The position numbers and the translations under genes were made by a program. A DNA stretch of 64,000 bases from positions 54,543,849 to 54,607,848 of the forward strand of contig CP136062.1 of the NCBI GenBank assembly GCA_032622095.1, given 5' to 3'. Origin of the DNA: Siphonodentalium dalli (lineage: Eukaryota > Mollusca > Scaphopoda > Gadilida > Siphonodentaliidae). Shown here one piece after another: positions 1 to 11,161 of this stretch; position 1 is the first letter of the stretch, and each line of letters opens with the position of its first letter. Below the pieces are notes generated by a model. The model was not told the DNA's origin. It made no database searches and saw only the letters and a list, made by a program, of their open reading frames with translations.

Positions 1-509
1 AAACAATATTTTCATTTGGCAAAAGTTCTGGCAAGTCACTTTTTAATTCCTCAATAAAGTTGAAAAATGTCGGTCAATCAATACCATTAGTTTTAGGAAA
101 CAATAGAATTATATTAGTGCTGTTTTAATGGTTTCGGAAGTTAACACCTACATTAAGATGCAGTTAATCTTGTAACAAGTATTTAGTGTGGTTGTTGTGG
201 AATTTACATAGCTAATCCAATTGTGATATTCCCTTCTGATTAAGCAGCTCTTCTACCATTTTATAGTTCGGTGACTGGTTTATTGTTGCACGATAAACCA
301 CAATAGATATGCTAGTACAATTATTAACTAACTGCTTTCATATCGATATCAAACGTCGTTCAAACAGCGAGTGTCGAAATATAAAACTCAATCAAGGTTA
401 CAGAAAATTATACTATCAGGGATAACATTTGGCAAATTCTTATTGCAAAAAATATTTTCATTTGACAAATTATTTGGCAAAAGTAAATTTCGATCCAGCG
501 CGGACCCTG
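1..509. mobile_element. hAT-type non-autonomous element, left-truncated by window
   Basis: This is a second copy of the element annotated at 37302-37898. Long stretches match by eye, for example the run around 'GGCAAGTCACTTTTTAATTC' near the start and the 'TTTGGCAAATT' repeats near the end. It ends in CCAGCGCGGACCCTG at 495-509, the same terminal repeat as the other copy. The left end lies outside the window, so its target duplication cannot be tested; the right-hand candidate 8-mer is GTGGTGCA (510-517). No transposase ORF is present. Confidence 0.75.
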
Positions 510-2014
510 GTGGTGCAACCACTGGAAACTGAAACAATTTATGGTTATGGTGAACTTATGATGATGTGATTTTCAAAGAGGGAATATTTTAACTTTTGTC
601 GATCTAGAGTAATTACCCATTTTGTGATTTATTGAACGAGAGTAGTAATCTTGGAAATAACTATATACATCGCAAATTCGGACAGGTAAATCGTGTGAAG
701 CTGCTTTCAGATGGTGCAGACGAGTCGTCAGAATAGCACCTTTTCCTTGTGTATTTGGGGGGGGGGGGTACATTTGATGTCACATTACATATGGATATCG
801 GTACACATGAAAGTCATTTTATTTGGATACAGATCGCACGGAATCAAATGCTGCCCAAAAGTCAACATGATCATCGGTCATAACTATTGTGACTGCAATC
901 AGTTTGGAAGGTTGCAAACAAAAATGCATAGAATGTCCATTCAATAGGCTTTTATTACGATGTAATTAACAGCGATTCAAGTTGGCCACCAATATCGGTA
1001 TTCATTTTACCCTCGTTGGTCATCTAGGTCGGTTATGAACTATTTATAGACTTCCATTACAAAATGGTATATTGTTGTGGATGTATGATGGCGACCAGTT
1101 GGCTAGTGTGATGTTAGAATATTCATTACTGCTATTGGAGCTGGGCGACATATTATATAGAAACCGTACGCATTCTCAGAATTTTTCAGTTGGTATTGGT
1201 ACTGATAAATTAAAACCAATACATGTACTAACAAGAAATGTTTAGTTTATATACACACTTCATAATGGATAAAAATTAATGGTCTGGGCTAAAACTAACC
1301 TGTGCATGGGGGGCACGACAGCTGCACCATTGATAGGTGTATTGTCACAAGATATGCATATCGCATAGTACAATTGAAATGCTGCTCATGCGCGTAGTAA
1401 CAGCATCATATCACCAGTTTTGGACTTCAATGATATTCTTCAAGTGATCGCAAAGTTTCATATTATTTATGAGGTCCATTGTAGTCTCTAGTAAAATTAA
1501 ATGTGATCAATGCGACATTTTGTATGTATCGCTTGTGACATATATAGAGGATCTATGTATAAGTCACTCTATATCATTAAAAAGCTATTACATATTTCCT
1601 TATCTCTCATTGGTTATGAACAGGCGCGTGCCACATGCCTCTTGGTATCGCGTCAACAAATTGACACGCTGCTTCTTTACATTGATCCAAGCGGATTAAT
1701 ATTATTTCGAAAAACCGCGCATGACACCAACGCCAGGCAATGCAAAATGATTGGTTTGTTCATTAATTTAAATTAATGTCCAACTTCGTTGCACTAACGA
1801 AAATAGACACAAAAACAAAGAGTCAAATTGGAGGACTACATTTTCCGTCGCCAGCCGATTGAATACTAGGATTGTAGCACTTTGACCTAAAATGGGATTC
1901 ACAAAGAGAGCGAGTGTGAGCGAAAGATACCTCAGAATGCAATACCATAAGTGCACAACTAACTCAGGAAAACGTGTAAATCTATTGAGAAATGTGAACA
2001 AACTCAAACATCAC
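510..2014. other. Non-coding AT-rich stretch, presumably intron of gene A
   Basis: I see no convincing exon, RNA gene or mobile element here. A short G run lies near 759-768. The short ORFs present lack domain similarity and plausible splice context. It lies 5' of the first visible TSP1 exon and is therefore probably intronic, but the upstream exon is not in the window. Confidence 0.5.
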
Positions 2015-2263
2015 TTAACCCTTCTACGACGGGAGCTTCCTGAAATTTTCTGAAAACCCTGTGCCAATGCATTCTCTTATATATGAGAGCCTCGCATATA
2101 CAAGAGAATGCATTGTCCTAACAATATTTACATTGACCTTGTAAGCCAGTGTATTCGCTTATTTATACGAGGCTCCATGTGGGCGACTCGCATATATAAT
2201 AAAATGTACTGGCACTGTGTATTTAATGCTGCACCAGCGCACCCCCCGTCATTAATTGGTTAA
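2015..2263. mobile_element. piggyBac-like MITE (TTAA-flanked), diverged copy
   Basis: It is bounded by TTAA at 2015-2018 and 2260-2263, with weakly matching ends (TTAACCCTTCTACGACGGG and the complement of CCCCGTCATTAATTGGTTAA). The inside holds two degenerate hairpins (2063-2117 and 2145-2213), related to the 69-bp palindrome found intact at 25531, 25732 and 45631. TTAA target sites and CCC-starting termini are characteristic of piggyBac-type transposons. No transposase is encoded. It lies about 160 bp upstream of the TSP1 exon at 2426. Confidence 0.65.
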
Positions 2264-2425
2264 AGCCACTATGGGCAGCGATGTGAAGATGGTGGAATAT
2301 GTATAATGAAATCAAACAAAATATGTTGGTGGTTGTTCTTTTGTTCGAATATAATTACTCTCAGTTTCATTGTTTTTGCTACTCATTGTTATGTACAATG
2401 TATAAACTGTGCTTAATAGTTTCAG

Positions 2426-2593
2426 TTGATGGATTATGGTCTGAGTGGATCTACAGCGCCTGTAGTGGTAGTTGCCGTAAGGGGATCCAGATTCGGACAC
2501 GAACTTGTAACAACCCCGCACCGCGTCATGGAGGAAATTACTGTGATGGTAACCATACTGAGATGACTGATTGCTGGAATACGCCATGTCCAG
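2426..2593 (+). CDS. Gene A exon: thrombospondin type 1 repeat (TSP1), copy 1
   Basis: The exon encodes 56 residues of a TSP1 module. It has a W-S-E-W motif (residues 5-8), CSGSC (13-17), RTRTC (24-28) and six cysteines at residues 13, 17, 28, 40, 50 and 55. TSP1 modules are extracellular three-strand domains that bind glycans and proteins. A pyrimidine-rich acceptor ending TTTCAG precedes it and a GTATTT donor at 2594 follows. It is exactly 168 nt and phase 1-1, the classic symmetric phase of shuffled extracellular modules. A near-copy of the same length and phase lies at 9590-9757, with 40 of 56 residues identical by hand count. The terminal FReD exon at 11162 also starts in phase 1, so all three can be spliced in frame. 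The host protein is probably secreted. Upstream exons are not visible. Confidence 0.87.
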
Positions 2594-2740
2594 GTATTTA
2601 TCGACTTCATATAAATCATTGAGGTGGTTAAAGACGTAAATTAATCAGGGATTAAATCGCATATGTAAGAACCATTGTAATTCTTGTTGCGCATCTATAA
2701 AGTAAACCAATTTTAACGTGAAGGTTGGCCTTAAACAATG
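2594..2740 (+). repeat. Duplicated intronic flank of TSP1 exon 1
   Basis: About 130 bp immediately after the donor site matches the sequence after the second TSP1 exon (9758-9900). Two blocks of roughly 30 bp are identical, one beginning GGTTAAAGACG and one ending TTTTAACGTGAAG. This shows the TSP1 exon was duplicated with its flanks. By hand count the flank (about 12% different) is less diverged than the exon (about 21%). Confidence 0.8.
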
Positions 2741-2751
2741 TCGAGGTTACA

Positions 2752-2835
2752 TGGAGATTTAATACCCGGATGTCGATTTTGAACCCCAAGTCGGAGCCTA
2801 GGGTTCAAATAGAGGCATCCAGGTATTAAATGTCC
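2752..2835. repeat. Imperfect hairpin (inverted repeat)
   Basis: Arms 2752-2786 and 2801-2835 are roughly reverse complements (ATTTAATACC...GAACCC against GGGTTC...GGTATTAAAT), with a 14-nt loop. This is probably a MITE fragment in the intron. It has no coding potential. Confidence 0.6.
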
Positions 2836-2921
2836 TTGTACACCACAATGTTGCCGGAGATAACGATTTTGTCCCCGCAACAATGTTTTTCATAGGCTCT
2901 CCGATTAATTCACACCAATAA

Positions 2922-3320
2922 GAATAATGTAGTAGCCGACTTAAGGATCCGGCGTCAGGTGACGTCAAACTCGGCGTGCGAGAGCAACGTCACGATTGGA
3001 AATTAGCAAAAAGCAAATTAGTCACAAATCGGTTTTGGCACCTCCCACCCAAACCCCGAACCCACTCATTTGTAAATGTAAATATGTTTAACCTATATAT
3101 GATTTTGAATCTCTCCTTCAACATTTTGTATGAATAATATTATTGTAAACAGGGAGAGGGGCAAAGTAAGTTTTGTAACTTGTCCCCAATCCCTTTTGTA
3201 TTATTCGATATACAAATAAAATATGTTTAAAGAAAATGAGAATAATTTAGTAGCCGACCCCTAGGGATCCGGCGTCAGGTGACGTCAAACTCGGCGTGCG
3301 AGAGCAACGCCACGATTGGA
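2922..3320. repeat. ~75-bp direct repeats flanking a retroposon-like 3' tail
   Basis: The segments at about 2929-3000 and 3249-3320 are nearly identical. Both contain GATCCGGCGTCAGGTGACG and CTCGGCGTGCGAGAGCAACG. The ~245 bp between them holds AATAAA (near 3216) and an AT-rich tail, so it may be a retroposon insertion with a long target duplication, or one unit of a tandem array. The second repeat stops about 18 bp before the giant palindrome. Confidence 0.6.
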
Positions 3321-3338
3321 GGAAACTGCCAGTCTAAG

Positions 3339-6300
3339 TAGTCGGGGAGCCAATAAGGTCCACCTGCACCCCCCCCCCCCCCCGATGATTACAAATAACC
3401 TTATTTTTATTGTTCCCTATGGTATCCAGATAAAGAATCCGGAATTCACCGAAAAATAAAGGTGGCCCTACTAGGTGCTAGAGCCATTTGAATCCAAAAT
3501 GGCCGCCATTTCCTCTAATTCCGACCAGCTGTATTTAATCGTTGTAATAGATCGGTTGTTAGCAAAAGACACAGACAAAATATATGCCATTTGTTGGTAT
3601 GATGTCCTTCTTCAAAATGACGGCAAAAAAATTTAGAAAAAAATTCAAAATGGCCGCCGAAAAATGACGTCATCTGCACGAAAATAGGAAATTTAATTAA
3701 TATTTCACCATATCTTCCATTTTTCTTCACATTAATCATTAGTAAATGGCAATGGTTTTGAGACAGTCATCAAGCGTGATATTATAGCGTCATTTTAAGA
3801 CATTTGCCATTGACGAGGGTTCCGTAATAGATACAGAAAGAGGATTTGAAAAAGAGGGGTAAAATTTCCGATTTTTTGCAAGACGATTTTGATAGTCATT
3901 TTATCGACAAACCACACAGGCTGTTAATAGAATGTCAACAACTATGTGCTTTATTTTATTGGACGGATGTTTTACTTCAATGGGAATGAAATTGGTGTAG
4001 AAAATTTCCAAAATGGCCGCCGAAAATATGAAAAATGGTAAATATTGCCCCAGGGTGTCCTGCAATGGCTTACAAGTTGTGGTTAATATATAAAATTGGC
4101 TAATCTGTATTATATACATTGCATACTAACATGTCTGATGCACCATGGATCATTGTTTCTATTGTCACCACTGACATCACCAGAAATATTGGATTTTTCT
4201 CTCACAAACTTGACATAAATTTCGGCAAAAATTCACTTTTCAGGGTTGGACAATTGTTTTAAGTAAAATGCAACTATCATTGGTATCAAAGGTATTTATT
4301 GTATTGGTCCATCTTAAATGTGTCACACTACGGTGTTTATAGACCAAATTGCTCAAGATGGCTTCCAAAATGGCAACCAAATTTGTAAAAAGTTAATTTT
4401 TTACTTATATCCCGAACATTATTCCCTGCGTTATCCGACAAGGTAGTAAATTGTGACTCACTTGGTTATTGTACGTGTTAGTTAATTAACTGACAACTAC
4501 GTTCTATTATGTTTGTCCCAGTTCCGTATGGGGCATGAGAAATTCATTTTAAAGTTGCAGTATGGAATTTTGCGGAGAACCACTTTGGTGTTTCTTGCCA
4601 TATTATTGAAAGGAAATGGGCAGAACTTTGAAACGGAACTGAGATGAACCATAATATGTGGCTATTCTGGTCCATTATGATAAAACATATCAACTGGATA
4701 CACGGTGGATGCCAAGATGGTAGCCAGGGAGTTACTATATGGTCATAGATGAGGTGAATAGGTATACAGGGAGTTATTGTATGATCAACGGTGAGATGAG
4801 TACATGTATGTATACAATTAGTGACTGTATGATCATAAATGTAATGAATAGCTATACAGGGAGTGACTAAATGGTCATGTGTCAGGTGTATGAGTATACC
4901 CGGTGTTCCTGCTTGGTGACGTGTAGGTCATGTGTAGGTTATACGGGTATACACATGTGTTGCTATATGGTCATGGGCGAGGGGTGTATATAGCGAGCGG
5001 CTATATGGCCATGGATGATGTGCATATGCATACATGGAGTGAATATACTGACATGGCTGGGGAGTATTAGTATATCTTGAGTGGCTATTACTCTATGGTG
5101 TGACAAATAGGGATACGGGGAGTGACATGGCCAAGGGTGAGGTGAATATATATACAATGATTGACCATGATCATGTACGAATGTTTTGAATAGGTACACA
5201 CGGTGTGACTATATGGCCATAGGTCAGATGAAGGAGTATACCAGGTGCCATGGGTGAGGGTATGTGTATGAAGCGAGTGGCTATATGACCATTGGTGAGG
5301 TGGATATGTATATCCGGGGTGACTCTATGGTCATTGTTGTGGTGTTGATGTATATATTGAATGTCTATTTGACCATGTGTGTGTGGAGAATAGGTATACA
5401 TGGGATGACCGTATGGCCAATAGTGAGGTGAATGGGTATACAAGGGGTGACTCTATGGTTATGGGTCATGTTTAGGATTATACCCGGTGTGACTGCATTG
5501 TGACTCATGGCTGTATGTCCATCCATGGTCATGGGTCAGGTGTACGTTTATACAGTTGGTCACTATATTGTTATGTATGTAGTGTTTATGTATATATGGA
5601 ATGACTGTGTGGTAATGGGTGGCTATCGCTTTTCACGTTTAAAGTTCCCCCATGTACACAAACACTATCATGGTGGAGAACTCTTTGATATGACCTCTCT
5701 ATTGATTAACATATCCTTGCGTTATTGTGGAAAGCGATAGCCACCCAAATTACACATGTACAACCCACCCATGACCTCATATGTACATAAACACCACACA
5801 AATGACAATATAGTCACCCACTCTATACACATACACCTGACCATACAGCCATATTTGGTTATACTGGTACATGCCACAAATGACGATACAGCCATGAGTC
5901 GCCATGCATGAACACCAGGTATAGTCCTACACCTGACCATATAGTCACTATGTGTATACATATTCACCACATTCACGATCATAAAGTCACTCATAGTATA
6001 CCTATTCACCTCACCGTGGACCATACAGCCACTACATGTATATCTATTCGCCATACCCATGACCATAGAGTCAATCCAGATATACATATACACCTCATCA
6101 ATGGTGAGCCCTTCCAAATATACCAATACCCGCACACACGACCACTCATAAGTTTAATACTTGCATATACACCTCGCACATGACAATTCAGCAACTCAAT
6201 GTATACTTATACACGCCATCCATGATCATTCATCTACACCCTATACACCACCGATGATAATACATCCACAACATATATCAATATACGACCCACCCGTTAC

Positions 6301-8578
6301 CAAAAGGGCACTCCCTATATAGCCACAGGTATGCATATAACTTCAATCTTGACCGTACAGGCATACCAGGTGCACCTATACACATTACCCATAACCATAA
6401 AATCACTCCCTATTTATCTACGCACTCCATCCATGATCATACAGACAGCACAAATATACATATACACCCACATGTCACAATACAGCCACACACGGTACAC
6501 ATATACATCCCACCACGACATTACAGGCACTCCATATATACATAAACAACTCACAGATGACCATGTAGCTACTCTCGTTATATCTATACACCACAGCAAT
6601 GCCCATACGGTCACAACGGCCACACACAACAATACACCGTACAGTCACTACATGTATACCGATTCACCTCACACATGCCCATACAGCCACTCCTTAAATT
6701 CCTATGCATCTCACCATGGACACCCCACTCATAACCATATAGTCACTCCTTGTATACATATTCACACCATTCATGCCCATACAGTAACTCCCTGTATATA
6801 TATTCACCTCACCCTTGGCCATGTCACTCCCCGTATCCCTATTGTCACACCATAGCAGAATAGCCACTCAAGATATACTAATACTCCCCAGTCATGTCAG
6901 TATATTCACTCCATGTATGCATATGCACATCATCCATGCCCATATAGCCGCTCGCTATATACACATACCCCTCGCCCATGACCATATAGCAACACATGTG
7001 TATACCCGTATAACCTACACATGACCATACCGCCACATCACCAAGCAGGAACACCGGGTATACTCATACACCTGACACATGACCATTTAGTCACTCACTG
7101 TATAGCTAATCATTACATTTATGATCATACAGTCACTAATTGTATACATACATGTACTCATCTCACCGTTGACCATACAATAACTCCCTGTATACCTATT
7201 CACCTCACCTATGATCATATAGTAAGTCCCTGGCTACCATCTTGGCATCCACCCTGTATCCAGTTGATATGTTTATCATAATGGACCAGAATAGCCACAT
7301 ATTATGGTTCATCTCAGTTCCGTTTCAAAGTTCTGCCCATTTCCTTTCAATAATATGGCAAGAAACACAAAGAGGTTCTCCGCAAAATTCCATACTGCAA
7401 CTTTAAAATGAATTTGTCATGCCCCATACGGAACTGGGACAAACATAATAGAACGTAGTTGTCAGTTAATTGACTAACACGTACAATAACCAAGTGAGTC
7501 ACAATTTACTACCTTGCCGGATAACGCAGAGAATAATGTTCGGGATATATGTAAAAAATTAACTTTTTACAAATTTGGTTGCCATTTTGGAAGCCATCTT
7601 GAGCAATTTGGTCTATAAACACCGTAGTGTGACACATTTAAGATAGACCAAAATAATAAATACCTTTGATACCAATGATAGTTGCATTTTACTTAAAACA
7701 ATTGTCCAACCCTGAAAAGTGAATTTTTGCCGAAATTTATGTCAAGTTTGTGAGAGAAAAATCCAATATTTCTGGTGATGTCAGTGGTGACAATAGAAAC
7801 AATGATCCATGGTGCATCAGACATGTTAGTATGCAATGTATATAATACAGATTAGCCAATTTTATATATTAACCACAACTTGTAAGCCATTGCAGGACAC
7901 CCTGGGACAATATTTACCATTTTTCATATTTTCGGCGGCCATTTTGGAAATTTTCTACACCAATTTCATTCCCATTGAAGTAAAACATCCGTCCAATAAA
8001 ATAAAGCACATAGTTGTTGACATTCTATTAACAGCCTGTGTGGTTTGTCGATAAAATGACTATCAAAATCGTCTTGCAAAAAATCGGAAATTTTACCCCT
8101 CTTTTTCAAATCCTCTTTCTGTATCTACTACGGAACCCTCGTCAATGGCAAATGTCTTAAAATGACGCTATAATATCACGCTTGATGACTGTCTCAAAAC
8201 CATTGCCATTTACTAATGATTAATGTGAAGAAAAATGGAAGATATGGTGAAATATTAATTAAATTTCCTATTTTCGTGCAGATGACGTCATTTTTCGGCG
8301 GTCATTTTGAAGAAGGACATCATACCAACAAATGGCATATATTTTGTCTGTGTCTTTTGCTAACAACCGATCTATTACAACGATTAAATACAGCTGGTCG
8401 GAATTAGAGGAAATGGCGGCCATCTTGGATTCAAATGGCTCTAGCACCTAGTAGGGCCACCTTTATGTTTCGGTGAATTCCGGATTCTTTATCTGGATAC
8501 CATAGGGAACAATAAAAATAAGGTTATTTGTAATCATCGGGGGGGGGGTGCAGGTGGACCTTATTGGCTCCCCGACTA
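3339..8578. mobile_element. Giant imperfect palindrome (foldback-type element), 5.2 kb
   Basis: The outer arms are reverse complements. The left begins TAGTCGGGGAGCCAATAAGG at 3339 and the right ends with its complement at 8578. The match runs inward to the core, where a 17-bp stem (5616-5632 with 5731-5747) encloses a loop of about 100 bp. The left half is about 2.3 kb and the right about 2.8 kb; the difference lies in the inner minisatellite. Arm identity is high: a 72-codon frame at 3901-4119 (-) reads the same peptide as 7836-8054 (+). A 33-bp in-frame indel separates the frames at 3515-3739 (-) and 8216-8407 (+). These ORFs resemble no known protein and are probably chance. There is no transposase, and no clear target duplication flanks it. 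It occupies the intron between the two TSP1 exons. An inverted-duplication artefact or a non-autonomous foldback transposon are both possible. Confidence 0.85.
4735..7240. repeat. Inward-facing 42-46-bp minisatellite inside the palindrome
   Basis: Imperfect units contain TATGGTCAT, a GGTGAGGTG-like stretch and a TATAC motif at about 42-46 bp spacing. From about 4735 to 5540 they read in one orientation; from about 5750 to 7240 they read in the opposite one (CACCTCACC, ATGACCATA). The switch is at the palindrome centre. The outer units (about 4700-5135 and 6820-7240) pair one to one across the centre. The inner ones differ in number. Short ORFs here are chance readings of the repeat. Confidence 0.85.
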
Positions 8579-8589
8579 AAGGGTCATTC

Positions 8590-9290
8590 AGAAACCCCCG
8601 ATGTTTCACGTGCTTATATAACTCTGATGTTTCGCGTGCTCAGATAACCCCGATGTTTCATGTGATCATATACCCCTGATGTTTCGCGCACGTTCTCTTA
8701 TACCCCGCTGGCAATGTTGACGGGAGATATGGTGATTTAAACGTGGCGTTGTATCCAATCAGATTGCTAGTTACAACCGGCGATTGGGGACAGGGCTGTA
8801 TATAGAATGGACATGGTGTAATATAATGGATCATAATGAATATGTTTGTATATATGTTGGATAGGGATGTATGTAAGATAGCTAGGGGTGTGCACATACT
8901 GTTTTGGTTGTGGGATGGATGGGGGTGTAAAGATAATGAATCTGTATATACATCATGGATAGGGATGTATATATATAATGGATATGTGTGTGTATATAAT
9001 TGATGGGCATGTATATATAACGGATATGGTTGTATACACTGGATATGGCGTGTGTATATATAATGGATGGGGTGTGATTATATAACGGATAGGGGTGTAT
9101 ATTTAATGGATATGGGTGTATGTGTATATACTGGATAGGAGTGCATATACAATGGATATGGGTGACTATGTAATGGTTATAAGTGTGTGTAGTGTATAAT
9201 GAATATGGGTATACATAACAGATCAGGTGTGTGTATATAACATATAGGGGTGTATATATAATGTACAGGGGTGTCTATAGCGTTTAAGCC
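8590..9290. repeat. Two adjacent minisatellites
   Basis: From about 8596 to 8705 there are four units of roughly 30 bp built on GATGTTTCRCGTGCT. From about 8800 to 9290 there is a looser array of 20-30-bp units built on ATAATGGATATGGGTGTGTA. Both are AT-rich, non-coding and directly right of the giant palindrome, in the same intron. No function is visible. Confidence 0.7.
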
Positions 9291-9589
9291 CGAAATAAAA
9301 GTCGTCACAAAGCGATTGAGTGTGATTATATATCACGTCCAATACCCTTCTGAAAGTCCCATTTATGACGTTCTAATTCCACGGCGATCAGTATTTGTTA
9401 GTTGTTATAGCCAGGAAAATGACCGTAACTATTATATTACTCAAATACTGTGATTTGTGTTGTAAATCTTCCTGTTTTGTACGAGTAAGTCCTTCCTATA
9501 ATGCCGATGTACATTATATACAGGCTGTTATCGATGCTTGTCCTGCTCATGTTTATATACAATGTATAAACTGTTCTAAATAATTCCAG

Positions 9590-9757
9590 TTGATGGTTCT
9601 TGGTCGGAATGGATCTATAGCGCCTGTAATGTTAGTTGTGGGCAGGGCGTCGAGATTCGTACACGAATATGCAACAGCCCGACACCAAGTCACGGAGGAA
9701 ACTATTGCCATGGTAACCACACTGCGACGACCGATTGCTGGAATACGCAATGTCAAG
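9590..9757 (+). CDS. Gene A exon: TSP1 repeat, copy 2
   Basis: This is a second TSP1 exon with the same length (168 nt), the same 1-1 phase and the same six cysteine positions as the exon at 2426. It starts after an AATTCCAG acceptor and ends at a GTATTT donor. It has WSEW (5-8), CNVSC (13-17) and RTRIC (24-28). It differs from copy 1 at 16 of 56 residues, including the CxxSC loop (SG to NV) and the basic RK after it (to GQ), so the ligand-binding face may differ. N-x-S/T sites are present (NVS at 14-16, NHT at 43-45; only NHT is shared with copy 1). It arose by duplication with its flanks. It splices in frame to the FReD exon 1.4 kb downstream. Confidence 0.87.
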
Positions 9758-9900
9758 GTATTTATCGACTCCATATACATCATTAAGGCGGTTAAAGACG
9801 TAAATTAATCAGGGATTAAATCTCACCTGCATGAAACCCACTGTACTTCTTGTTTTGTATCTATAAAGTAAACCAATTTTAACGTGAAGAATCGCCTTAA
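9758..9900 (+). repeat. Duplicated intronic flank of TSP1 exon 2
   Basis: This is the partner of 2594-2740: the same sequence follows both TSP1 exons for about 130 bp. It includes the conserved GGTTAAAGACGTAAATTAAT block. Similarity fades just after TTTTAACGTGAAG. Confidence 0.8.
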
Positions 9901-11161
9901 AACAATGTGATATTGAAGCTTCTGTCCTTTAATTCCATATAGTTTCAATGTTTTAAAGGGAGAGAGATAAGTATTTTGTTATTTCTCAATAGGATTTACA
10001 TCCATGCTTTGGTTGTATATATATAGAGAGATTCATACTACACGATATAGTTATCTGCCCAGTTGCGCTCGATCGAATCGAGTTTTATTCTCAACTATAT
10101 CAGAGTCTTACTACCCGTGTCAGATTCGTATCCAACAGTAGTGATAAAAGGCGCTGGTGTGACCACAAACGACCCTGTCAGTGATGGCATTTTGGAAAAT
10201 AAATGATAAAAATTGAGAGCGCGGGTTAATATATTTCCATCGCCTGCTGATTTACCGGAATGCCAAAATCTGCAAATAAATAATTTATTCAGGGATCCAT
10301 GACATTTTATGACGTCAACTTCACTTTTTGTTGAGGATTTATAATTAAAAAAACTAGATGATCCACAAACAGACACTATCTTGTTTGATATTGAACTATC
10401 TATCGGTTTATATCATACAGTTTCAATATTTTGGAGGGACGGCAATACTTGCTAGACACTGGGGGGGGGGGGTTAGTGTGTAGAATTTGTCCGTCTATAG
10501 GTCCTTCCGTCCTTCCGTCCGAGCATTTTTCTCAGACCTGGGATATTGTATCTGAAGAAAAGTGTGTATGGAGGTTCGCCATCATGACTGGCTCCAAAAG
10601 ACGTTGCTCGCTTTCCATTATAGAGTTATCCTTCTTTATGTATCTGTGATTTTGGTGTCTACACAGATATTTCAAGTTATGTGTTATCGAAAGTTTTTGA
10701 AATAAATGACATTACTCTCAATTATAAAATAACCCCATATGCGCCACCGAAACAGCTTTCATTTGCAAAATCATGAGTCCGTATAAAGATAACACAATAT
10801 TATACCGGGAAATAATTAGATTGAAACCATTAATGTGTGTTGTTGATACCGACATTCAAAGGAGGCAGTTTCAACGCGTATTATAGTTTTGTCAGAATAT
10901 AACAAACATTCCATTGATCGTCTCCGATAAAGGACATCTATATGCTGCTGTCGCCCGTAAAAAAAAAACGATTTTGTGGATTTGGAGATGCATGTGCTAT
11001 ATAAATGGTGATTGGAATTGTTCCCTCTTTTCTTTTTCTGGTATAAGCCGAACATTAACTTCGACAAATGTTGTGTTAAATCGGACAATGGATCTTTAAG
11101 TAATATTCCAATCCTTATAATTCGACGAATGTTGACATTAAGTCATCGGTTTCTGTTGCAG
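9901..11161 (+). other. Intron between TSP1 exon 2 and FReD exon
   Basis: This is mostly AT-rich single-copy sequence. It includes a G run at about 10460-10471 and a short TCCTTCCGTCC direct repeat near 10500-10520. No further exon was recognised. The acceptor for the FReD exon (TTTCTGTTGCAG) ends at 11161. Confidence 0.6.

Noticed and set aside
6331-6855. 174-codon open frame rich in His/Thr/Ile
   Set aside because: It is a translation of the minisatellite; repeat-driven open frames of this kind are common.
3901-8054. Identical 72-residue open frames in both palindrome arms
   Set aside because: Their identity reflects arm identity. No domain, start context or neighbours support a real protein.
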